Assembly (NCBI GenBank): GCA_013349325.1
Contig: DUZX01000021.1
Coordinates: 1-61,103 of the forward strand
Length of the DNA stretch: 61,103 nt
From: Desulfuromonadales bacterium
GTDB taxonomy: Bacteria; Desulfobacterota; Desulfuromonadia; Geobacterales; Pseudopelobacteraceae
Reading direction: 5' to 3'
The notes under the pieces are model-generated. The model worked only from the letters and a program-made list of their open reading frames with translations, was not told the DNA's origin and ran no database searches. A program made the position numbers and the translations under genes. Shown here piece after piece: positions 9,314-16,723 of this stretch; the first letter of the stretch is position 1; each line of letters starts with the position of its first letter.

Positions 9314-9418
9314 ATGTTTGGTTTCAGTACGGCGGACTGGATATTTTGCGGGGTAATCCTGCTTGTGATCGTTTTCTGCGTTGCTATCAGCGATATGCGC
9401 AAAAAGAGTGAACCGTGA
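9314..9418 (+). CDS. Small single-span membrane protein (34 aa)
   Basis: ATG at 9314 with GAGGAG at 9302-9307, six bases upstream. The translation begins MFGFSTADWIFCGVILL, continues as one hydrophobic helix (about residues 9-26), and ends in the basic tail MRKKSEP. A good ribosome site, tight spacing to the TPR gene (2 nt) and to the next membrane-protein gene (10 nt), and a clean membrane-span topology support a real gene. No function can be given. Confidence 0.65.
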   Translation: MFGFSTADWIFCGVILLVIVFCVAISDMRKKSEP

Positions 9419-9428
9419 GGCACAGCTG

Positions 9429-9884
9429 ATGGAAGATATCCGTGACAACGACCAGGAACAACAACGGCCGCTGGCGATGACACTGCTGGCCGGGCTGTAT
9501 CTGTTCTTTTTTCTTTTGACGGTCTCCAGTTTCGGGCAGCCGTACCCTTTGCTGGGGGTGCTCTACCAGGGAAGGGAAGCTGAAGCTCTGGTGTTTGTTG
9601 ACAGCCTGCTCTGTCTGTATCTGTTTCTGGGGGTGGTCAAGCGTCAGCGTCTGACCTGGTATCTGCTGCTCGGTTACAACCTCTTCGAACTGGCAAACAC
9701 CATCCTGAATCTGGTCTCTATCAGCGCGGCCGAGCTGAGGGCGGTGGTTGGCGAAACGGTCGATCCGCAGGAGTTGCTGACCGGAAATCTGACCGTCATC
9801 GTGTTTATTCTCCTGCTTTCCGCCGTTATTATCCGCCATCGCAGTGCTTTCATTAACCGTTCCCGCTACCTTTTTTTTAACTGA
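9429..9884 (+). CDS. Four-helix integral membrane protein, function unknown
   Basis: A 151-residue protein with about four predicted transmembrane helices: MTLLAGLYLFFFLLTV, LVFVDSLLCLYLFLGVV, LTWYLLLGYNLFELANTIL and NLTVIVFILLLSAVII. It has a short acidic N-terminal tail and a basic C-terminus. GAGG at 9417-9420 stands 8 nt before the chosen ATG. An in-frame ATG at 9381 would overlap the 34-aa gene and lacks a ribosome site. I do not recognise a family. Confidence 0.75.
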   Translation: MEDIRDNDQEQQRPLAMTLLAGLYLFFFLLTVSSFGQPYPLLGVLYQGREAEALVFVDSLLCLYLFLGVVKRQRLTWYLLLGYNLFELANTILNLVSISAAELRAVVGETVDPQELLTGNLTVIVFILLLSAVIIRHRSAFINRSRYLFFN

Positions 9885-9959
9885 TTCCGGATATAAACCA
9901 TGCAGTCGCCCGGCTATCACTCGACCTCAAAGGAGCTGAGCCGTTCGTATTATTTTTAT

Positions 9960-9987
9960 TTGCGCGTCAGACAGAATCAGATATAGT
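9960..9987 (+). promoter_or_regulatory. Predicted sigma70 promoter, leaderless spacing
   Basis: TTGCGC (9960-9965), a 16-nt spacer, then TATAGT (9982-9987). The -10 box ends 8 nt before the ATG at 9996, and there is no Shine-Dalgarno between. Confidence 0.5.
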
Positions 9988-9995
9988 GCCCCGCT

Positions 9996-10382
9996 ATGGG
10001 AAGAATACTGCTTATTGATGACGACCAGCTGTTTACCAATTTTCTGGCCGCCTACATATCCGAAAACTACCCCCTCCTGAAGGTTGAGATCCGTAACAAT
10101 CCGATGTCGGCCCTGCATTCCATCAAGACCGGTGACTACGATCTGATGCTGATTGACCTGGAGATGCCGGCCATGGATGGGCTCAAGTTACTCAGGTTTG
10201 CTGTTGACGCCGGCATGGATAAGAACAGGATCGTGATCCTCTCCGGGCGGGATGCAGACTTTCTGCACGGTCTCTGTCCGATGGGGACCTGCCTGGCCGT
10301 GCTGAACAAGTTTGAAGCACGCCAGAAGAGTGTTCTTGATATGGTCTTCAGTTCACTGAACAAAAAAGCCGAAGCGTCCTGA
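9996..10382 (+). CDS. Receiver-only response regulator
   Basis: A 128-residue stand-alone REC domain. The acidic pocket is DDD at 8-10, the phospho-acceptor is Asp54 in LMLIDLEMPAMDG, the Ser in ILSGRDAD is the switch residue and Lys105 completes the site. The usual KP after the active Lys is KF here, which changes the beta5-alpha5 turn. With no output domain it probably acts through protein contacts. No cognate kinase is adjacent. The start codon lies 8 nt from a -10 box, with no ribosome site. Confidence 0.9.
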   Translation: MGRILLIDDDQLFTNFLAAYISENYPLLKVEIRNNPMSALHSIKTGDYDLMLIDLEMPAMDGLKLLRFAVDAGMDKNRIVILSGRDADFLHGLCPMGTCLAVLNKFEARQKSVLDMVFSSLNKKAEAS

Positions 10383-10390
10383 TCGGCTTT
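10365..10390 (+). terminator. Hairpin across the regulator stop codon, possible terminator
   Basis: AAAGCCGA (10365-10372) pairs with TCGGCTTT (10383-10390) around a 10-nt loop that contains the TGA stop. The T tail on the plus strand is only TTT, and the A run lies on the 5' side, so termination strength is doubtful. Confidence 0.35.
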
Positions 10391-10413
10391 GCCTGACCTC
10401 CCGAAAAGCGTTC

Positions 10414-10441
10414 TTGCCTTCCTTATCGTTTATGGCACAAT
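10414..10441 (+). promoter_or_regulatory. Predicted sigma70 promoter, leaderless spacing
   Basis: TTGCCT (10414-10419), a 16-nt spacer, then CACAAT (10436-10441). Six bases separate the box from the ATG at 10448; no Shine-Dalgarno is present. Confidence 0.4.
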
Positions 10442-10447
10442 GCATTC

Positions 10448-11377
10448 ATGAAAAACACTGCCGCCACAATCATACTTGTTACCGGGGCCACCGGCTTCAT
10501 CGGGCATCGCCTGACTCAAATGCTGTTGACAGCGGGATACGCCGTTCGAGGTCTGGTACGCACGGCTTCTGCCGCTCTGCCGCCCGGCGCAGAGGCCGTT
10601 GTCGGGGATATGCTGGCACCGGCTTCGCTGACGCCTGCGCTGGCCGGTATTGATACGGCCTACTACCTGGTACACTCGATGGCCGCCGGTCGGGCCGGTT
10701 TTGAACGGCGTGACCGCGAAGCTGCTGAAAATTTCGTGCGGGCGGCCGACCGGGCCGGAGTACGCCGTGTTATCTATCTGGGGGGACTGGGTGAAACCGG
10801 GGATGGTCTCTCGGAACATCTCAAGAGTCGATTGGAGGTGGCCGAAATTTTGCGGTCCGGCAAACTGGTGACGACCTTCCTGCGGGCAGCCGTGATTATC
10901 GGAGCCGGCGGTGCATCGTTTGAGTTGGTGCGCGGGCTGGTTAAACGCCTGCCGATCATGATTACGCCGCGCTGGGTCTCGACGCGCTGCCAGCCGATTG
11001 CCGTGCGGGATGTTATCGCTTATCTGACCGGCTGCTTGGCTGATGAACGGACCGCCGGTCGAACTTTTGACATCGGTGGGCCTGATATCATTACCTATCG
11101 TGAGATGATGGAGCGCTTTGCAGCCCTGGAGGGGAAACATCTCACCATCATACCGGTTCCGCTGTTGACCCCCAAACTATCATCCTACTGGGTGGCGCTG
11201 TTCAGCCCGGTACCCCCCTCGGTTTCCATGCCGCTGATCGAGGGGCTCAGTAACGAAGTTGTCTGCCGGGACACCTCCATTCGTGAGCTGATTCCGCTGC
11301 AGTTAACCCCCTATGACCAGGCAGTTGTCCAGGCACTTGCGGAAGAAAGCGGCGCTTCAGCTGCGCTGAAACGCTGA
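10448..11377 (+). CDS. Atypical short-chain dehydrogenase / NmrA-like NAD(P)-binding protein
   Basis: A 309-residue Rossmann protein with the nucleotide motif VTGATGFIGHRL at 11-22, a DMLAPASL step after beta3, and YYLVHSM around 72-78. This pattern belongs to the atypical SDR group that includes NmrA-like and complex-I NDUFA9-like proteins. The classical YxxxK catalytic pair is not obvious, so it may bind nucleotide as a sensor or act as an epimerase-like enzyme. elbB follows after 26 nt. The substrate is unknown. Confidence 0.85.
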   Translation: MKNTAATIILVTGATGFIGHRLTQMLLTAGYAVRGLVRTASAALPPGAEAVVGDMLAPASLTPALAGIDTAYYLVHSMAAGRAGFERRDREAAENFVRAADRAGVRRVIYLGGLGETGDGLSEHLKSRLEVAEILRSGKLVTTFLRAAVIIGAGGASFELVRGLVKRLPIMITPRWVSTRCQPIAVRDVIAYLTGCLADERTAGRTFDIGGPDIITYREMMERFAALEGKHLTIIPVPLLTPKLSSYWVALFSPVPPSVSMPLIEGLSNEVVCRDTSIRELIPLQLTPYDQAVVQALAEESGASAALKR

Positions 11378-11403
11378 AATACCATGATAGAGGAGGAACG
11401 GAC

Positions 11404-12066
11404 ATGAAAAAAATTGGCGTACTGTTATCCGGGTGTGGCGTTTTTGACGGCAGTGAAATCCATGAGGCTACCTTTGCCCTGTTGGCAATCGACAGTCAGG
11501 GGTGTGAAGCGGTCTGTATGGCGCCCAATACCGAATTTCCGGTGACGAATCATCTGACCAAAGAGGCGACCGGTGAAAAACGCAACGCACTGGTTGAAGC
11601 TGCCCGTATCGCGCGTGGCACCATTCGCGACCTCAAAGATGTTCAGGCAGCCGATCTGGATGCGGTGGTTTTGCCGGGCGGTTTTGGCGCGGCCAAAAAC
11701 CTGTGTGACTTTGCCGTTAACGGTGCGGCTGCCAGCGTGCATCCCGAGGTGACGCGGCTGCTGAAGGAGATGTCAGCGGCTGGCAAACCGATCGGTGCCA
11801 TCTGTATCGCCCCGGTCGTCATCGCCACCGTACTTGGCAAACAGCTGGCCCCGACCGTGACGATCGGCACCGACAGCGGTACCGCTGCCGAGATCGAAAA
11901 AACCGGCGCGCAGCATCAGCAATGTCCGGTACATGAAGTTGTCGTTGACCGGAAAAACAAGATTGTCTCGACCCCGGCCTACATGCTGGCTACCAGCATT
12001 TCAGAAACGTACGAAGGGATTGATTCCTGTATAGCAGAGCTGGTGGCGCTGATGCAAGCCGTCTGA
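11404..12066 (+). CDS. elbB: ElbB-type DJ-1/PfpI glyoxalase-like protein
   Basis: A 220-residue member of the DJ-1/PfpI superfamily. Family features are the N-terminal KKIGVLLSGCGVFDGSEIHE, the VVLPGGFGAAKNLCDFA loop and the nucleophile elbow GAICIAPVV with Cys in the active-site position. ElbB proteins have been described as glyoxalases linked to isoprenoid synthesis, but the physiological role is not settled. AGAGGAGG stands just ahead of the ATG. The gene is cotranscribed by position with the SDR upstream and a PilZ gene 15 nt downstream. Confidence 0.93.
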   Translation: MKKIGVLLSGCGVFDGSEIHEATFALLAIDSQGCEAVCMAPNTEFPVTNHLTKEATGEKRNALVEAARIARGTIRDLKDVQAADLDAVVLPGGFGAAKNLCDFAVNGAAASVHPEVTRLLKEMSAAGKPIGAICIAPVVIATVLGKQLAPTVTIGTDSGTAAEIEKTGAQHQQCPVHEVVVDRKNKIVSTPAYMLATSISETYEGIDSCIAELVALMQAV

Positions 12067-12081
12067 AAGGAAGGTAAAGCG

Positions 12082-12366
12082 ATGGGAGAACACAGATTAC
12101 ACAAACGAGTGGATGGCGGCTCATCAAATTGTATCCTGATGGAGCTTGATGGCACTACCTATCATGCCTTGCTGGAGAATATTTCTCTCGGAGGTGCATT
12201 GATCAAGGTCGATGAGGAGACCCCCAACAGCTTGCAAGTCGGGGACGAATGTACGCTCATTTTATGCAGTGATTCAGGCTCATGCTCTTCTAAGCATCTC
12301 TGCCGCGTGGCTAGGTGTAATTTTGCAAACATGGGTATTCAATTTTTAACATCAAAAGATCAATAG
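12082..12366 (+). CDS. Small PilZ-domain protein
   Basis: A 94-residue protein with HRLHKRV at 4-10 as the RxxxR-type region, LENISLGGALIKV at about 31-43 matching the (D/N)xSxxG motif, and a late GIQFL strand. PilZ domains bind cyclic di-GMP. Here the R motif is weak (RLHKR), so binding is probable but not certain. GAAAGGAAGG precedes the ATG. It converges on smc with 21 nt between the two stop codons. Confidence 0.8.
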   Translation: MGEHRLHKRVDGGSSNCILMELDGTTYHALLENISLGGALIKVDEETPNSLQVGDECTLILCSDSGSCSSKHLCRVARCNFANMGIQFLTSKDQ

Positions 12367-12387
12367 CGGGAACTGTACCTGAAATAA

Positions 12388-15300
12388 TTAATGCAGTCGG
12401 ACCGATACCATCCGGGAAGCGCCCGGCTCTTCCATGGTGATGCCGTAGAGGGTATCCGCTACTTGCATGGTGGCTTTGTTGTGCGTGATGATGATGAACT
12501 GCGAAATGGCGCTCATCTCTCTGACCATTTCGTTGAAACGGCCGATATTGGCATCATCCAGCGGGGCATCAACCTCATCCAGCAGACAGAAGGGGGTCGG
12601 CTTGATCAGGAAAATCGAGAAGATCAGTGCCACGGCGGTCAGTGCTTTTTCGCCCCCCGAGAGCAGGGTTACATTCTGTAGCTTTTTGCCGGGGGGCTGT
12701 ACGATGATGTCAATGCCGGTCTCCAGCAGATCCTCTTCGTCGGTCAGGTGTAGTTCAGCCCGCCCGCCGCAGAACAGGCGCGGAAAAACCTCCTGAAATT
12801 TGGCGTTGATCAGATTGTAGGTCTCCAGAAAGCGCTGGCGCGTGGTTCGGTTAATGCGCTGGATGGCCTGCTGCAGCGTCCGCAGTGACTCTTCCAGATC
12901 GTCCTTCTGACCCGTCAGGAATTTGAAGCGCTCTTCCATGCCGGCACACTCCTCAATCGCCATTAGATTGACCTCCCCCAGTTCGTCCAGCAGGCGCTGC
13001 AGATCAACCTGGCGTGTGCGGCGCGGCACTTCGTCAAAGTCGGTCCCATTCAGGCGCTCCAGAGCTTCGCTCATCGGGATCCGGCTTCGCTCCAACAGGT
13101 TCTGCTCCAGATGTTCGCTTTGCATGGTCAGGGTTGAAAACCTAAGCTGAAGATCGGCCTGCGTCTGCCGAACCGTGTCCCCCTGTTCGCGTGATTCTTT
13201 GAGCTGTGTTTCGAGAGCATTCAGAGTACTGCCGGCCTCTTCAAAAGCAGCCCGGATTGTTGCCAGCTGGCGTTCCGCCTGGAGCTGTTTGTGTACCAGC
13301 AGCTCCAGCTGTTCAGTTGCAGCAGCAATCTCTGTCTGCAGCTTCAGTCGGTTGGCGCTGCCGTTTTCCAGCTCCTGCTGATCGGCACCCAGCCGCTCGT
13401 TAATATCCTGAAGCTGCTGCTCCAGATCGGCCAATGCCCGCACGCCGGAGTCATGCTGCTCCTTGATCGTTGCAATCCGGACCCGGATGGCGGTCACCAG
13501 TTCACGGGCCGCTGACAGTTGTACCCGCCGCGTTTCCAGCTCACTTTTCAGCAGCGCCGTTTCCTCTTCCAGCCCTTTTGAGGCCGTGCCGGCCAGACTC
13601 ACCTGCTCACCGGACAACTTCCGCTCTGCTTCGAGAGCCCCCTTTTCTTCAAGCAGGGTCTCTTTTTCATCCTCCTGAATCTCCAGTCGCTCCGTGATGC
13701 GGGATATCTCGACGCCCGCCTGCTGGCGATCCTTCTGTAGAACGGTCAGCTTCAGCTCTTCCTGGTGCAGTCGTGCCGCCGCAGCCTTGAGCCCTTCTGC
13801 GACTTCGTGGCTCTGACGGCGCAGGTCGTCCCGCTGTGTGCCGAGCGCTGCGGTCTGTTCTTCGAGGTTTGTTACCAGCAGCTCCAGTTCCCTGATTTCG
13901 CGCTTTTTATGGATCAGGCCTGATCCGGCCGGTTGGCTGGAACCACCGCTGACAAGGCCCCCCTGAGCAGCAATATCGCCACTACGGGTGACAAAGGTCA
14001 GATCGGGGTGCTGACGAGCCAGCCGGAGTGCTGTGGCCAGATCTTCAACTAGCAGGATGGTGGAGAGCAGCTGACGGATCAGGCCGGTAAACGGCCCGCT
14101 GGTCTGTACCAGCTCCAACAGCGGCACAGCGTCAGAAATGACGGGAAGTTGTGGAGAGGGACAGTCTAACGACAACGCAAACGAGGCCCGGCCGCCGTTG
14201 CTTCCTTTCAGCGATTCAACTGCGGCGATGGCATCGCCTTCATCACTACAGAGCAGGCATTGCAGTCGCTCCGCCAGGGCCGATTCAAGCGCCGCTTCCA
14301 GTTCGGGCGGTGCCTCGATAACGTCAGCCAGAACGCCGTTGAAGCGGGTACGTAGAGCAGCGTCTTTCATGACGCTCCGAACCCCCTGTCCGAATCCGGC
14401 AAACTGCGCTTCCAGCTCTTTCAGCGAATGCAGTCGTGCTGAACTGCGGCTCAATTCGTCCCTGCGTGACTGCCAGAGCTTCTCGATCTCCGGAAGCGCG
14501 GTCTTAAGCTGCTCTTCATGGCTACGCAACGTGCTGAGTTCTACCTGCAACTCTTCCTGCTGCTGCTGTCCAAGTACAACATCCTTCTCCAGAGCTTCCA
14601 GTTTCTGCGTCAACAGAACTCTGCGTTCGCCCAGCTGCGCCTCTTCGCGGGCGTGACGGTCAAGTCGCTCTGAAACGCCGCTCAGACGTTTCTGGGCGTT
14701 TTCAAAGCGGCTCTTGAATTGGGCAGCCTCAGAAAGGGCGCTAAAGAGTTCTCTGCGGCGGGCTTCAAGCAACTGTCCAAGTTCCTCTTCACCGCGCTGG
14801 AGAGTCTCCAGCTCCGCCTCGGCCTGATCAAGTCCGGCCTGCTCTCCGGCTACATCACTCGAACCGTTGTCCCGACGCAGCTCAAGCAGCTCCCGTTGCG
14901 CAGCGCACTCTTTCCGGCGCTGCTCCAGCGTGCTTACCTCGACTGTCAGACGCTGTAGCCGAACTTCAAGAGTGTTCAGCTCTTTGCGCTGGAACTCCAG
15001 CCCGTTTTCAGTCGTCGTGAATTCGCTCCGCACGCGAAAGATTTCTTCCTGTGCCACGGTCAAGCGTTTTTCCGCTTCCAGGAGCGTTACGCGTGCTTCT
15101 TCAGCGCGCGATTCTCCCAGAGCGGAAGCGGCAAAAACGGTACGGATACGCTGATTAAGGTCAGTCAGCTCCTGTTGCGTTGCAGCACGCTGGTTCTGCA
15201 GCGTACAGTACTCACGGGCGGTAAACAGCAGCTCGATTTCGCGCAGTTCGTCACGGATCTCGCGGAACTTCTCGGCTTTTTTGGCCTGCCGCTGCAGCGA

Positions 15301-15918
15301 TGTCAGCTGGCGGCGGATCTCCCCCAGCACATCGGCCAGTCGGGACAGATTCTGGCGGGTCCCCTCGATCTTCTTCAGGGCCAACTGTTTGCGAGACTTG
15401 AATTTTGTAACGCCGGCCGCCTCCTCGATCAGGAAGCGGCGCTCTTCGGGGCGCGAATGCAGGATCTGGCCGATCTTGCCCTGTTCGATGATCGAATAGG
15501 CGCGCGTACCGACACCGGTATCCATAAACAGTTCGGTAATGTCCAGCAGGCGGCAGGGGGTTTTGTTGATCAGGTAGTCGCTCTCGCCATCACGGTACAG
15601 GCGGCGGGTAAGCTGGATTTCAGAATAATCCAGATATTTGGCCGGAGCGCGGCCATCCTCGGTGGAGAATACCAGCGATACTTCGGCCATTCCCAGCGGT
15701 TTGCGGTTTTCGCTGCCGACAAAAATGACATCTTCCATGGCTTTGCCACGCAGGTTTTTGGCGGATTGCTCTCCCATGCACCAGCGGATGGCATCCACGA
15801 TATTGGACTTGCCGCAGCCATTGGGGCCAACGACGCCGGTCACATCCTGCTGAAAGTCCAGCACAACCTTGTCAGCAAACGATTTGAACCCTGAAATCTC
15901 GAGCCTTTTTATTTTCAT
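12388..15918 (-). CDS. smc: Chromosome segregation/condensation ATPase SMC
   Basis: A 1176-residue SMC protein, the usual length. The head has the Walker A GPNGCGKSNIVDAIRW from residue 31. Two long coiled coils (about 170-500 and 670-1010) flank a hinge (about 510-660). The C-terminal head has the signature LLSGGEKALTAVAL and the Walker B FCLLDEVDAPLD. It folds chromosomes with ScpA/ScpB, which are not in this window. I chose the ATG at 15916-15918 (MKIKRLEISGFKSF); the open frame runs 33 codons further but those are not family-like. No Shine-Dalgarno is present, and a TATTGT box lies 9 nt upstream. Confidence 0.96.
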   Translation of the reverse strand: MKIKRLEISGFKSFADKVVLDFQQDVTGVVGPNGCGKSNIVDAIRWCMGEQSAKNLRGKAMEDVIFVGSENRKPLGMAEVSLVFSTEDGRAPAKYLDYSEIQLTRRLYRDGESDYLINKTPCRLLDITELFMDTGVGTRAYSIIEQGKIGQILHSRPEERRFLIEEAAGVTKFKSRKQLALKKIEGTRQNLSRLADVLGEIRRQLTSLQRQAKKAEKFREIRDELREIELLFTAREYCTLQNQRAATQQELTDLNQRIRTVFAASALGESRAEEARVTLLEAEKRLTVAQEEIFRVRSEFTTTENGLEFQRKELNTLEVRLQRLTVEVSTLEQRRKECAAQRELLELRRDNGSSDVAGEQAGLDQAEAELETLQRGEEELGQLLEARRRELFSALSEAAQFKSRFENAQKRLSGVSERLDRHAREEAQLGERRVLLTQKLEALEKDVVLGQQQQEELQVELSTLRSHEEQLKTALPEIEKLWQSRRDELSRSSARLHSLKELEAQFAGFGQGVRSVMKDAALRTRFNGVLADVIEAPPELEAALESALAERLQCLLCSDEGDAIAAVESLKGSNGGRASFALSLDCPSPQLPVISDAVPLLELVQTSGPFTGLIRQLLSTILLVEDLATALRLARQHPDLTFVTRSGDIAAQGGLVSGGSSQPAGSGLIHKKREIRELELLVTNLEEQTAALGTQRDDLRRQSHEVAEGLKAAAARLHQEELKLTVLQKDRQQAGVEISRITERLEIQEDEKETLLEEKGALEAERKLSGEQVSLAGTASKGLEEETALLKSELETRRVQLSAARELVTAIRVRIATIKEQHDSGVRALADLEQQLQDINERLGADQQELENGSANRLKLQTEIAAATEQLELLVHKQLQAERQLATIRAAFEEAGSTLNALETQLKESREQGDTVRQTQADLQLRFSTLTMQSEHLEQNLLERSRIPMSEALERLNGTDFDEVPRRTRQVDLQRLLDELGEVNLMAIEECAGMEERFKFLTGQKDDLEESLRTLQQAIQRINRTTRQRFLETYNLINAKFQEVFPRLFCGGRAELHLTDEEDLLETGIDIIVQPPGKKLQNVTLLSGGEKALTAVALIFSIFLIKPTPFCLLDEVDAPLDDANIGRFNEMVREMSAISQFIIITHNKATMQVADTLYGITMEEPGASRMVSVRLH

Positions 15919-15927
15919 AGCGGTGGA

Positions 15928-15957
15928 ACAATACCTATGCAAGGCCGGTACCGTCAA
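15928..15957 (-). promoter_or_regulatory. Predicted smc promoter, near-leaderless
   Basis: On the minus strand TTGACG (15957-15952), an 18-nt spacer, then TATTGT (15933-15928). Nine bases separate this from the smc ATG. Confidence 0.5.
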
Positions 15958-15977
15958 TACATTTGCTCTCAAAATGG

Positions 15978-15999
15978 ATATCGAACAGCCGTTCGATAT
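15978..15999. promoter_or_regulatory. Perfect 9-bp dyad upstream of smc
   Basis: Arms ATATCGAAC (15978-15986) and GTTCGATAT (15991-15999) with spacer AGCC. It lies about 20 bp upstream of the predicted smc -35 box. The core GAAC-N4-GTTC resembles the Gram-positive LexA box, but recA in this window has no such site, so the cognate regulator is unknown. Confidence 0.5.
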
Positions 16000-16071
16000 A
16001 AAATAATTGTTACTCAATCCAGTTTTCTGATAAATACAGCGTAACTGTTCAGCACATATTTTAAAAAGCTC

Positions 16072-16150
16072 TTGTCATTCCCGAGGGTTTAATCGGGAAT
16101 CCAGACGGTGGCTTCATGGGTCCCCGGTAGAATCACACGGTGATGACAGG
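16072..16150. repeat. Probable REP/MITE-like intergenic element
   Basis: The element begins TTGTCATTCCCGA and ends GGTGATGACAGG, so its ends are inverted (TGTCAT at 16073, ATGACA to 16148). Inside, ATTCCCGA (16077-16084) pairs with TCGGGAAT (16093-16100). The 'TCATTCCCG...CGGGAATCCAG' form is a widespread dispersed intergenic repeat type in bacteria. It occupies most of what is otherwise an empty 370-nt gap between smc and the next gene. Confidence 0.55.
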
Positions 16151-16203
16151 TTTTTTGCTAATATGCTAAAAAAACTGGATAGTTACGTATTTTATTTCTG
16201 AAA

Positions 16204-16230
16204 CTTGCGCTTCAAGATGGCTTGTTGTAT
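16204..16230 (+). promoter_or_regulatory. 27-bp conserved upstream element, copy 1
   Basis: CTTGCGCTTCA, seven variable bases, then TTGTTGTAT. The same arrangement recurs at 16653-16679, with 22 or more of 27 positions identical. This copy lies 58 nt before the ATG of a small exported protein. It is either a shared promoter core or an operator. Confidence 0.5.
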
Positions 16231-16288
16231 CGTGTCGCTACCCAGGTCGATAGAGGCCGCTTTGAATAACTCTTTGAGGTGATACACT

Positions 16289-16567
16289 ATGAAAAAACGA
16301 TATTCAATCATATTCACGGTTACTGCCGCTGCTGTACTCGTAAGCAGTATTGCCTACGCATCGAAGAAGAAGTTACGCTCTAAACCGGAACACCTGAAAC
16401 AGGGCATGTCTGAAGTTGATCTGGCGTCACATTTATCGGATACAAGCCGCAGCGGGCAGCACACGTCACCAAAAGACCGCTTCGCGAAGAATCGCGAAGA
16501 CGAACTGCTGAAAGACCTTACCATGATTGATGAATCCACGGCCGCTGTCAAAGCAGCTGTCAGATGA
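16289..16567 (+). CDS. Small exported protein, function unknown
   Basis: A 92-residue protein with a clear signal peptide: MKKRYSI, then a hydrophobic core FTVTAAAVLVSSIAYA. The mature part is charged and helical (KKKLRSKPEHLKQGMSEVDLASHL, about 26-49) and has no cysteine. TTGAGGTGA precedes the ATG. A 27-bp element shared with the next transcription unit lies upstream. I recognise no family. Confidence 0.7.
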   Translation: MKKRYSIIFTVTAAAVLVSSIAYASKKKLRSKPEHLKQGMSEVDLASHLSDTSRSGQHTSPKDRFAKNREDELLKDLTMIDESTAAVKAAVR

Positions 16568-16598
16568 TCTGACTGCCCGGCTCTTTAATTGATGAGGT

Positions 16599-16643
16599 CG
16601 TCAGAAAGAATCGGCGGACTCTCCCTGGTGCCGTCAGAAAGAA
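16599..16643. repeat. Short direct repeat, 12 bp
   Basis: CGTCAGAAAGAA occurs at 16599-16610 and again at 16632-16643, 33 bp apart (about three helical turns), directly before the second 27-bp element. The phasing would suit a pair of operator half-sites, but it may be chance or a small duplication. Confidence 0.4.
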
Positions 16644-16652
16644 GCCGGTTTT

Positions 16653-16679
16653 CTTGCGCTTCATGGTTTCTTGTTGTAT
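16653..16679 (+). promoter_or_regulatory. 27-bp conserved upstream element, copy 2
   Basis: CTTGCGCTTCA (16653-16663), seven variable bases, then TTGTTGTAT (16671-16679). It lies 45 nt upstream of the Cys-rich 60-aa gene and matches copy 1 at 16204. Confidence 0.5.
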
Positions 16680-16723
16680 GTTGCCGAACCGATGTACATA
16701 TAAAAGCACTAAAAGGAGGGTGT

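Noticed and set aside
15175-15894. 239-codon open frame on the plus strand antisense to smc
   Set aside because: It lies wholly inside the conserved SMC head and coil coding region, has no ribosome site or family-like motifs, and reflects high-GC antisense openness.
15978-15999. Dyad before smc as a proven SOS box
   Set aside because: The core matches the Gram-positive LexA motif, but recA in this window has no such site and the LexA motif described for Geobacter differs; kept only as an unassigned dyad.
15841-16017. Upstream extension of smc to 16017
   Set aside because: The 33 extra codons precede the invariant MKIKRLEISGFKSF start and run through the dyad and promoter; not family-like.
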